64,000 bases of DNA from Labilibaculum sp. (lineage in GTDB: Bacteria > Bacteroidota > Bacteroidia > Bacteroidales > Marinifilaceae): the NCBI GenBank assembly GCA_016342745.1, contig JAEINT010000015.1, positions 62,001 through 126,000 on the forward strand, given 5' to 3'. The notes beneath the pieces were generated by a model. It saw nothing but the letters and a program-made list of their open reading frames with translations, was not told the origin of the DNA and searched no databases. Positions 27,246 to 34,611 of the stretch are shown here, one piece after another; the stretch's first letter is position 1; every line of letters starts with the position of its first letter. The translations under genes were made by a program, and so were the position numbers.

Positions 27246-29402
27246 TTAATTCTCTAAAATACGATCGACAACCAACTGTCTAAATTCAGGTGTTAGCATT
27301 GCAAAATATGCTGTAAATCCAGTTATTCTAACAACCAAATCGGGATACTTCGAAGGATCTTTATGAGCTGCTAATATTTTCTTCTGATCTACAATATTTA
27401 CATTAATCAATGTTCCCCCTAGCTTGAAGTGTGTCTTAATTAAAGCAATAAAATTATCTACCTGATCACCTTTTGCCATGGACAAGTCTAACTCTAATTG
27501 CATTGGCGCAGTATTTCCATAACCTGGTTGAATTTGAGCAATCGACTTAGCCATACTTGTTGCTGCTCCATCATTTGAAAATCCGGGGTGTGGATTTGCA
27601 CCGTGAGAAATTGGCGCTTTGGCAAATCTACCATTAGGTGTTGCCTCAAGAGCTTGACCTAAACCAACTGTATTTGCCCATGAAAACCAACCCGGAATAA
27701 AACAATGTCCTTTTTCCATATCATATTCATTTTTTACCAAAGTGGTAAACTCTTTAGAAATCTTTTTCGCCCAAATATCTCCACGTGAATCAACCTGACC
27801 GTAACGATCACTTCGATTCATTAACTGACGAATTCTCTCTCCATCAGTTCCGTCCCAATTGCCTTTCAAATGATAATCCAATTCTTCCCAAGTAATTTTT
27901 CCTTCATCCTCAATTCTTTGCTCTAATGCTGCAAACGAATCTGCAATTGTTGCCAATCCAGCTCCATCAATTGCAAGATTATAATATTCCGCTCCACCTG
28001 CACTTGCATCCAATCCTTTTTCTAAAGGACCGTAACTTAGTAAGTTCAATAATAACTCAGGCTCATTATATCTTTGATGTTCCAATTGAAATCGAATACA
28101 ATCAGCAGTAACTTTTACTCCACGAATTAAATGTTTATTAAAAATAGAATACAATTTCTCCGTTGAAGCATTTTCAAATCCACCCTCCAACATTTCATTA
28201 TATGCCACTTGAAAAACTCTACCAACATTGATTTTCACCAAATCATTCATAGTATATTCCAATCCGGGAAGAGACATCCAATTGCAACCTACAGCAATTC
28301 TCTTTCTAGCTGATTCCTCTTCGTAACCATTCTTCATATAACCTTCTACAAGCGCTTTATCTCCTGAATAACGAGGCCATGCATTCTTATTTTTAATCAG
28401 AAGTTCAACTGATTTTCTCAAAAAATTCTGATCTAACTTATCATGAACACGAATGGTTAAATTCAGCGAAGTATTCACCTTATCTCCAGCTTCTAGAATC
28501 AAATAAGAAAGATGATTTGTCATATCACCACCTTTACCATCTGGTCCTCCCATTTGCCAATAAATAGGGTCATTTATTAAGAAACATGCAAGCTGATAAA
28601 TTGCAGCTTCATCATCGAGAATTCCTTCCTCTTTATCTTTCAAATAAAATGGATACAAAAGCGTATCTAACTGTCCGCCTGCACCATCACGATTGTAGGT
28701 TCTTGAAGAAAGGTGATACCAAATCATCCATTGGCAAGCTTCTCTGAATGTTTGTGGAGCATCATTTAATACATTTTGATTTACTACAAGCATTTCTTCA
28801 AGATTTGCCTTTAATGCCTCATCTTTCTCAAGCTGAAGCTTTCTTTTTATTTCTTCAATTGTATTTTTGATCCAAACCTGAATGCTTAGTACAGCTCGTT
28901 CATGAGAATCATAAAACAATCTAGTTTCTTCATCTTTGGCATTTAAATCTCTATATTTCCTAATTTTATTAAGAATACCACCCCATCCTAATTGTAATCC
29001 TAACTCGTAATCAGGTGCAAAATGAGCATCAAAACCAATACCATCTATAATATTGTACTTTTCAATTTCTGGCTTTAAGTGATCGTAAGAATAATCAGGA
29101 TTAAATAGATTTGGTCTCATTTTAGACATGAAGTACATCCATCTTCCTGCAAATGCATCATTAGGATCAACGTAGGTTGGATGCTTTTGCATCAAATCAC
29201 AGAAGTTATCAGTCCAAGCTTTTACGCCATAAAATGAACCATCTTCATGGTTAGGTATAATTTCCCAAGCGCCCTCTTTAGGTGGTACAATTCTTCCATA
29301 ATCATCCTCATCCAACAAACCTTCAACTTGAATCTTATTATCAGTTTGATTCAGTTTTCTTCCTCTCAAGGCCGCAATTCTATAGTCGTACTTTGTCTTC
29401 AT
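27246..29402 (-). CDS. Glycyl radical enzyme of unknown substrate (PFL-like superfamily)
   Basis: The 718-residue protein is collinear with glycyl radical dehydratases such as diol and hydroxyproline dehydratases. The glycyl radical loop is VVRITGFTAYFAML with Gly695, and the thiyl-radical Cys is Cys373 in AVGCNWMSLPGLEY. Dehydratases have GCVEP at this place, with the Glu two residues after Cys acting as base; here that position is Trp375. The LYPFYLKDKEEG, TNHLSYLILEA and LNLTIRVH segments match the family barrel. It is encoded 11 bp after its activase and just before a cupin, sugar transporter and mannosidase. It is a true radical enzyme by motif, but not a canonical eliminase; a sugar or sugar derivative substrate is inferred. 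Oxygen sensitivity implies anaerobic use. Confidence 0.88.
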   Translation of the reverse strand: MKTKYDYRIAALRGRKLNQTDNKIQVEGLLDEDDYGRIVPPKEGAWEIIPNHEDGSFYGVKAWTDNFCDLMQKHPTYVDPNDAFAGRWMYFMSKMRPNLFNPDYSYDHLKPEIEKYNIIDGIGFDAHFAPDYELGLQLGWGGILNKIRKYRDLNAKDEETRLFYDSHERAVLSIQVWIKNTIEEIKRKLQLEKDEALKANLEEMLVVNQNVLNDAPQTFREACQWMIWYHLSSRTYNRDGAGGQLDTLLYPFYLKDKEEGILDDEAAIYQLACFLINDPIYWQMGGPDGKGGDMTNHLSYLILEAGDKVNTSLNLTIRVHDKLDQNFLRKSVELLIKNKNAWPRYSGDKALVEGYMKNGYEEESARKRIAVGCNWMSLPGLEYTMNDLVKINVGRVFQVAYNEMLEGGFENASTEKLYSIFNKHLIRGVKVTADCIRFQLEHQRYNEPELLLNLLSYGPLEKGLDASAGGAEYYNLAIDGAGLATIADSFAALEQRIEDEGKITWEELDYHLKGNWDGTDGERIRQLMNRSDRYGQVDSRGDIWAKKISKEFTTLVKNEYDMEKGHCFIPGWFSWANTVGLGQALEATPNGRFAKAPISHGANPHPGFSNDGAATSMAKSIAQIQPGYGNTAPMQLELDLSMAKGDQVDNFIALIKTHFKLGGTLINVNIVDQKKILAAHKDPSKYPDLVVRITGFTAYFAMLTPEFRQLVVDRILEN

Positions 29403-29413
29403 GATACTTATTC

Positions 29414-30307
29414 TTAATTCTTTTTAAATTTCTTACACAGTTTAGCCACTTCTTTCTGTAATTGTTCAAAGTGATCTTCACTTAGCTGATCAAAATTTGG
29501 CATTTGATCTTCTATGCCTAAAGCTTTGTATTTTCCATTTCCTAGACTATGGTATGGCAAAAGTTCATAGTTTATCAAACAATCCAATTCGCTAACAAAA
29601 TCAGCAATTGCGCTCAATTCTTTAACATTATCATTCACTCCAGGAATAACCGGTGTACGAATGATTAAGGATTTACCTAAGTCATTTAATGCTTTGATAT
29701 TTTTAAGAACCAATTCATTTCCCAAGCCTGTCCATTTCTTGTGCAATTCGGAATTCCACAATTTAATATCTACCATAAACAGGTCGGTATATTCGGCTAC
29801 ACGTTCAACTAATTCGGTGTTTGAATGCAAGTTGGTTTCAATAGCAGTGTGAATTCCCCTCTCCTTGCATTTTTTGAATATTTCGATCACAAATTCAGCT
29901 TGTAACAATGGTTCTCCTCCCGAAATGGTAATTCCACCACCCGATTCTTCAAAAAATTCACAATCCTTCTCAACAGCTTTCATTACATCATCTAAAGACA
30001 CATCTTTACCTATAAGCTCTAAAGCTCCTGTATAACATGATTCTGAAATTGTAATCAATTCTGAAATTGAAAATTGATTAGGCTTCACCAATAAATTTGG
30101 AGTGAATTCTGATTGAAGTGATGCTTGATGACAAGCTTTGCAATCAATGCATTTATCTTCAAGAAACTGAATTTGTTTGCTATGCCTCCATGTTTCTGGG
30201 TTATGACACCAAGTACAACGCATGTTACAACCTTTCATAAAAACAGTTGTCCTTATTCCTGGTCCATCGTGAAGAGACATGCTTTGTATTTGTGTAATTC
30301 TACCCAT
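29414..30307 (-). CDS. Glycyl-radical-enzyme activating enzyme (radical SAM)
   Basis: A 297-residue radical SAM enzyme that would abstract hydrogen from Gly695 of the adjacent enzyme. The SAM [4Fe-4S] cluster motif is GCNMRCTWCHNPETW with Cys27, Cys31 and Cys34. SGGEPLLQ near residue 127 binds SAM. Activases of dehydratase-type enzymes usually carry an insert for two extra clusters; here I find only Cys53, Cys56, Cys59 and a distant Cys91, enough for one. It is the first gene of the operon, and its start codon is preceded by a TATTTTTG box and an AAACGTTT dyad on the upstream side. Confidence 0.92.
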   Translation of the reverse strand: MGRITQIQSMSLHDGPGIRTTVFMKGCNMRCTWCHNPETWRHSKQIQFLEDKCIDCKACHQASLQSEFTPNLLVKPNQFSISELITISESCYTGALELIGKDVSLDDVMKAVEKDCEFFEESGGGITISGGEPLLQAEFVIEIFKKCKERGIHTAIETNLHSNTELVERVAEYTDLFMVDIKLWNSELHKKWTGLGNELVLKNIKALNDLGKSLIIRTPVIPGVNDNVKELSAIADFVSELDCLINYELLPYHSLGNGKYKALGIEDQMPNFDQLSEDHFEQLQKEVAKLCKKFKKN

Positions 30308-30319
30308 AATGCTTTACTA

Positions 30320-30327
30320 CAAAAATA
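30320..30327 (-). promoter_or_regulatory. Candidate -7 box for the glycyl radical operon
   Basis: TATTTTTG on the minus strand matches TAnnTTTG. It would place the transcription start only a few bases ahead of the activase start codon, so either the leader is very short or the box is fortuitous. Confidence 0.3.
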
Positions 30328-30363
30328 AGGCACAAGAATGACCAAACACGTACAAAACATCAC

Positions 30364-30378
30364 ATGTAAACGTTTTTT
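30364..30378. promoter_or_regulatory. AAACGTTT-centred operator-like site
   Basis: TGTAAACGTTTTTTT, with core AAACGTTT at 30368-30375, lies about 60 bp upstream of the activase start. The core matches the one at 13294-13301 near the other GH92 gene and is typical of LacI-family operators. Confidence 0.35.
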
Positions 30379-30430
30379 TATTACACTATAGCGATATTAA
30401 GAATGATTCTTAGTTGAGAAATTTAAATGC

Positions 30431-30460
30431 AAAAAAAGAGGCTGATTTAAATCAACCTCT
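30431..30460 (-). terminator. Terminator of the ABC transporter gene
   Basis: The hairpin AGAGG-TGATTT / AAATCA-CCTCT is followed on the minus strand by seven T. It lies 6 bp downstream of the ABC gene stop. Confidence 0.8.
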
Positions 30461-30465
30461 GTATA

Positions 30466-33400
30466 TTATTTCTGACGTTTTCGTGTTATTAGAATGTGGC
30501 CATCAGGTAATATCTTAACCCACAGAATTTCGAAGAATAGTAATGCTCTTCTTAGCACATCAAAATAAAGTGTAAAATAAAAAAACAAACTTGTAAGCCA
30601 AACAATTAAAACATTAAACCAAAAGGTATCAACTAAATAATCTCCAATACGTTTTCTAGAGGCATATAATTGGGCACGTCCCGTTTTATTCTCTGGTATT
30701 TGAAAAATAGGATCTTTCAATTGAATTAATTCACCTTTGTAATCAATAATTTTATTTAACTCCCTTCGATTCAGCACAATTTGCTCAATCGCCTCATTGT
30801 GATGTTTCTGTTTGTATGTAAATAAATGCTCTTTACCTCCATAATTTTTTAGAAGGTTTGCATATACTTTATCTCTCTCATTTGATGCTTTGCTGTATTT
30901 AGACCAGCCATTTTGTTTTATCGTTTCCAACCATTTAAATAAGCCTTCAGACGAATTTTTCAAATAAGTAGTTGAATACTCAATTCCATTAGGGGCTTTA
31001 TAATCCTGCACCAATTTTGAAAATTCATTCTTTAACAACTTGTATTGCTTCTTATCTCCTGTTCGTAGCCAATTTTGATAACGTTGCTTCACTTCAGGGA
31101 TATAGAAAGAAGAGCGAAACGAATTTTCACTCATTTCTTGTTCCAAATCAAAAAACTGCCTTTCGAATTCATTATTCTTAAACTGTTCTACAACCAAAGC
31201 TTCGTATGCCCAACGAGAAGTCATTAAATCTCCAACGAGAGGAACATATTTTTGAGATGTTATGGTTGGGTGCAATTTTGTGAAATTTACAATTACACCT
31301 GAAAACAAAAGTTGAGGTACTAAAATGAAAGGTATAGATACATAAACGGCTACAACAGTATTTAGTGCTGAAGATAAATTTAAACCAATCATATTGGCAC
31401 AGGCCGAAGCAGTGTATAAAACAAGCCAATACTCCCAAGTTAATCCCTTAATTTCCAAAATCGTGTTGGCAACTAAAACAAATAACATAGTTTGAAATGC
31501 AGATATCACCAGCATGATGATCACTTTCGAATTTAAGTAACTAAAGCGACTTAAATTCAAAAAAGATTCTCTCTTCATGATCCTTCGATCGTGTAAAATT
31601 TCTTCTGCAGAAATAATCAATCCTAGAAAAAGAGAAACAACCACAGCCATAAATATAAAAGATGGAATGTTCTCATTATTTGAAAAAACATAAGCACTTG
31701 AATCACCTTCTGTTCCACTAATATATTTGGTAAAATATCCTAATATCACAGCTAATATCGGCGCTTCAAATAGCGTAATCAACATGTATTGCTTATTGCT
31801 TACTTTTGCTTTTAAATCCCTCGACAAATAGATTTTCAGCTGCTCTGTTCTTTTGGGAATACTAAAATAATTAGCAGGAATCAGCCTTTTTCGTTTTGGT
31901 TTCTTTACTGGATGCTTCGATTCAATCTTCTCTTGATACAATTCATACCATTCATCAGAACTTCTCTTACGCTTCCTTATTTGTTTCCCGTATTCATTCA
32001 TCATACGAGCTTCCACAATTCTTAATATCTGTTCAGAATTTACATTACCACACGATAAGCACTCACTCTCATCTGCCTTAACGTAATGGCTTTGTGTTTT
32101 GAAATAAACAACAGCATCGATAGGATTACCAAAATAAATCACTTTTCCACCCGTGTCCATAATAATAAGCTTATCCAAAAGCTTGAAAATATCAGATGAA
32201 GGTTGGTGAATGTTACACATTACCAGTTTACCTTTTAAAACCTGTCTTTTCAGCAATAGCATTACCTTCTCCGAATCCATACTAGACAAGCCTGAAGTTG
32301 GTTCATCAACAAATAGAATAGATGGTTCTCGCATTAATTCTAAGGCAATGTTCAGTCGCTTTCTTTGTCCACCACTTAAAACCTTATTAATTGGATCGCC
32401 AACCTTTAAATCACGTGCTTCAACCAAATCAAAACTTTCAACTGTATCGTCAATAATTTCCTCTATTTTTTCATCAGAAACATCATCAAAACACAATTTG
32501 GCATTATAATATAAATTTTGGTAAACCGTTAATTCTTCTACCAGTAGATCGTCCTGAGGCACATAACCAATTACACCTTCTAATTTTTCCTTATCGTGAT
32601 GTAAGTTGTAACCATTAATAAAAATATCACCTTGATTTAAAGGCAAATTTCCATTTAAAACATTTAGCAAGGTAGATTTACCAGTACCACTACCTCCCAT
32701 TACACCAATCAGTTGTCCTGATTTCACCTGGAAATTAACTGGAAATACACCATTATTCGACCCTGGAAATTTAAATTCAATATCCTTGGCAACAAAACGT
32801 ATGTCGGAATGATTTTTTCGCTCTATAAAAACAGATACAATCTGAGAATAGTAAATTGGGTCAATTCTATGACTTCGTACCACAGAACCATAGGAAAGAA
32901 CATATGGTCTATCGTATTTTATATTGTGTCCATTTAAATATAAATTGTATTCCCCAAAATACTTCATTAGGAAAGTATTTGTACTTTCTAAATGGAGAAT
33001 AAATAAACGACCACGTAATTTTGAACTAAAAATGTGCTTTACTACTTCATGCTCAAAATTATCATTAGCATCAATAATTAATAAATACTGATTAAAAGGA
33101 ATTGAATATTCATCGCCTAAAATAAATTGATGACTGTATTCAAACTCATCCTTAGAAATCTTAAATGTTTTGGAAACCGTCTTTACTAAACTAAGCTCCT
33201 CGGGACCAGCGAATTCTGCCTCATCAATAAATTCAAGTAACTGAAGCATGATCCATACTTTCTGTTCCTGATCAACCTCTTCAGCTATTTTAACACAAAC
33301 ATCTTGAACCTGAACGTGCTTATTTATCACACAAGTCTCATTTTCTACATCACAATGAGACTCTAGTAAATAGCGATCAAAATTATCCAAGTAAATTTCG

Positions 33401-33534
33401 AGCCATTCCTTACTAAATTGTTTTTCAAGATAATGTGCTACAACATCATGCGCAGCAACCTCAAAACCAACCTTTTGCTCATCAACAATAATGGCAAAAA
33501 GTTTCATTAAGGCATTCAGTACTGACTCATTCAT
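30466..33534 (-). CDS. ABCG-like half transporter with N-terminal extension
   Basis: A 1022-residue protein combining an ATPase with a type-2 (ABCG-like) membrane domain. The first 240 residues are an unusual N-terminal region: the first 120 look like a helical TerB-like domain, and 190-230 (YLNGHNIKY...VLSYGSVVRSHRI) resemble an FHA-type fold. The ATPase has Walker A GGSGTGKS at 280-287, signature LSGGQRKRLNIALELM and Walker B ILFVDEPTSGLSSMD. Several membrane helices follow from about residue 600, with a large soluble segment between the last pairs. The substrate is unknown. It is monocistronic, with its upstream side abutting the tandem RNA array. Confidence 0.85.
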   Translation of the reverse strand: MNESVLNALMKLFAIIVDEQKVGFEVAAHDVVAHYLEKQFSKEWLEIYLDNFDRYLLESHCDVENETCVINKHVQVQDVCVKIAEEVDQEQKVWIMLQLLEFIDEAEFAGPEELSLVKTVSKTFKISKDEFEYSHQFILGDEYSIPFNQYLLIIDANDNFEHEVVKHIFSSKLRGRLFILHLESTNTFLMKYFGEYNLYLNGHNIKYDRPYVLSYGSVVRSHRIDPIYYSQIVSVFIERKNHSDIRFVAKDIEFKFPGSNNGVFPVNFQVKSGQLIGVMGGSGTGKSTLLNVLNGNLPLNQGDIFINGYNLHHDKEKLEGVIGYVPQDDLLVEELTVYQNLYYNAKLCFDDVSDEKIEEIIDDTVESFDLVEARDLKVGDPINKVLSGGQRKRLNIALELMREPSILFVDEPTSGLSSMDSEKVMLLLKRQVLKGKLVMCNIHQPSSDIFKLLDKLIIMDTGGKVIYFGNPIDAVVYFKTQSHYVKADESECLSCGNVNSEQILRIVEARMMNEYGKQIRKRKRSSDEWYELYQEKIESKHPVKKPKRKRLIPANYFSIPKRTEQLKIYLSRDLKAKVSNKQYMLITLFEAPILAVILGYFTKYISGTEGDSSAYVFSNNENIPSFIFMAVVVSLFLGLIISAEEILHDRRIMKRESFLNLSRFSYLNSKVIIMLVISAFQTMLFVLVANTILEIKGLTWEYWLVLYTASACANMIGLNLSSALNTVVAVYVSIPFILVPQLLFSGVIVNFTKLHPTITSQKYVPLVGDLMTSRWAYEALVVEQFKNNEFERQFFDLEQEMSENSFRSSFYIPEVKQRYQNWLRTGDKKQYKLLKNEFSKLVQDYKAPNGIEYSTTYLKNSSEGLFKWLETIKQNGWSKYSKASNERDKVYANLLKNYGGKEHLFTYKQKHHNEAIEQIVLNRRELNKIIDYKGELIQLKDPIFQIPENKTGRAQLYASRKRIGDYLVDTFWFNVLIVWLTSLFFYFTLYFDVLRRALLFFEILWVKILPDGHILITRKRQK

Positions 33535-33727
33535 GGGACTTCTATAGGGTATTAGATTTTGCTAAGGGCCTAATTTAGATAATTTATACGAGCTATAAAA
33601 AGTTCTGTATTATGAAGCATAAAATTAGATAATAATAATTGACATTTTTATTCACAAACTATCTTTTTAAATAATTTTAACATCAATAATATAACGTTTA
33701 TCACTTTTTTTCGTACATTTAGAATAT

Positions 33728-33820
33728 TGAGGCGAATAAAAATAAATTTTCATAGATTTTAGATTAGGTTAGTAAATAGTGGTTAGATGAAAACCTGAGT
33801 GGGGACTCAGGTTTTTTTTT
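33728..33820 (+). ncRNA. Candidate small RNA, array unit 1
   Basis: This is the most diverged unit. Box TACATTTA (33714-33721) replaces TATGTTTG. The linker CATAGATTTTAGATTAGG and TTAGTAAATAGTGGTTAG are conserved. The terminator stem is CCTGAG / CTCAGG with loop TGGGGA and nine or more T. Its stem differs at several pairs from the other units while pairing is kept, which is evidence for selection on RNA structure. The 5' end is estimated. Confidence 0.65.
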
Positions 33821-33860
33821 ATGTCCATTTTCTACAGATGTTTAATCTTCTTTAACATCT

Positions 33861-33896
33861 GTTAAATGCACTTAACTAAACATTGCCGTATGTTTG
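33861..33896 (+). promoter_or_regulatory. Promoter and dyad of array unit 2
   Basis: The imperfect palindrome GTTAAATGCACTTAAC (33861-33876) is followed after 12 bp by TATGTTTG (33889-33896). The same pair with the same 12-bp spacing recurs at 34058-34093, 34256-34291 and 34453-34488. The dyad occupies the -33 region, so it may be an operator. Confidence 0.6.
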
Positions 33897-33901
33897 TAAT
33901 G

Positions 33902-33993
33902 TAGACGGCTGGTAACCGTTTTTCATAGATTAAAGATTAGGTTAGTAAATAGTGGTTAGAAGAAAAGCTTGGGTGGGGATCCAAGCTTTTTCT
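33902..33993 (+). ncRNA. Candidate small RNA, array unit 2
   Basis: Predicted RNA of about 90 nt. A 5' hairpin ACGG / CCGT with a seven-base loop is followed by a T run. Then comes the linker with GGTTAGTAAATAGTGGTTAG, and the terminator stem GCTTGG / CCAAGC with flanking A-T pairs and loop GTGGGGAT. Start estimated from the box at 33889-33896. Confidence 0.7.
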
Positions 33994-34098
33994 GTTAATA
34001 TACCTGCTAGCTTTTAGTTTCTATAAAAAAAACGCCTTTTAGACTTCTTTAACATCCGTTAAATGCACTTAACGATACATTGACGTATGTTTGTAATG

Positions 34099-34192
34099 TA
34101 GACGGCTGGTAACCGTTTTTTCATAGATTAAAGATTAGGTTAGTAAATAGTGGTTAGAAGAAAAGCTTGGGTGGGGATCCAAGCTTTTTTCT
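34099..34192 (+). ncRNA. Candidate small RNA, array unit 3
   Basis: Near-identical to unit 2 across 5' hairpin, linker and terminator. Promoter box at 34086-34093 and dyad at 34058-34073. The inter-unit spacer differs more than the transcribed part, which suggests selection on the RNA. Confidence 0.7.
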
Positions 34193-34296
34193 GTTTATAT
34201 ACCTACTAACTCTTAATTGCTATAAAAAATCACCTTTTAGATTTCTTTAACATCTGTTAAATGCACTTAACTAAACATTGCCGTATGTTTGTAATG

Positions 34297-34388
34297 TAGA
34301 CGGCTGGTAACCGTTTTTCATAGATTAAAGATTAGGTTAGTAAATAGTGGTTAGAAGAAAAGCTTGGGTGGGGATCCAAGCTTTTTCT
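34297..34388 (+). ncRNA. Candidate small RNA, array unit 4
   Basis: Same as unit 2, with box at 34284-34291 and dyad at 34256-34271. Its downstream spacer resembles that after unit 2, consistent with a recent segmental duplication. Confidence 0.7.
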
Positions 34389-34493
34389 GTTAATATACCT
34401 GCTAGCTTTTAGTTTCTATAAAAAAAACGCTTTTTAGACTTCTTTAACATCTGTTAAATGCGCTTAACTAAACATTGTTGTATGTTTGTAATG

Positions 34494-34595
34494 TAAACAA
34501 AGAGTAAAAGTTTTTTCATAGATTAGATTAGATTAGATTAGGTTAGTAAATAGTGGTTAGAAGAAAAGCTTGGGTGGGGATCCAAGCTTTTTCTA
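34494..34595 (+). ncRNA. Candidate small RNA, array unit 5
   Basis: Box TATGTTTG is retained at 34481-34488, but the 5' hairpin has been lost (ACAA in place of ACGG) and the linker carries an expanded GATTA run. The terminator is unchanged in stem and loop. Read on the minus strand the same hairpin could also end transcription of the sulfatase gene, which stops 17 bp away. Confidence 0.62.
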
Positions 34596-34611
34596 TTTTA
34601 TATACTTAATA

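Larger units (their letters stand above)
33680..34600 (+). repeat. Tandem array of five noncoding units, period about 200 bp
   Basis: Five copies of one module occur between the ABC and sulfatase genes. Distances between successive terminators are about 172, 198, 197 and 206 bp. Units 2-4 are nearly identical; units 1 and 5 have diverged, most in their 5' parts. Each unit has, in order: an operator-like dyad (absent in unit 1), a TAnnTTTG-like box, a short 5' hairpin (units 2-4), a UUAG-rich linker, and an intrinsic terminator with loop UGGGGA. No open reading frame is shared, and stop codons fall in every frame. Confidence 0.9.

Noticed and set aside
30339-30345. TGACCAA ahead of the glycyl radical operon, same half-site as the PUL regulator
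   Set aside because: Only one 7-bp copy, no partner 21 bp away; likely chance.
33791-34593. GGA in the terminator loop as CsrA-binding sponge
   Set aside because: The loop TGGGGA does contain GGA, but CsrA is generally absent from Bacteroidota; without a csrA gene the idea has no support.
33902-34595. Small peptide encoded by each array unit
   Set aside because: No start codon with an open frame is shared; stop codons occur in all frames, as in TAG codons of the TTAG-rich linker. Unit 1 would give only MKT.
33680-34600. CRISPR array
   Set aside because: Units are about 200 bp and nearly identical over their whole length; there are no short repeats with unique spacers and no cas genes.
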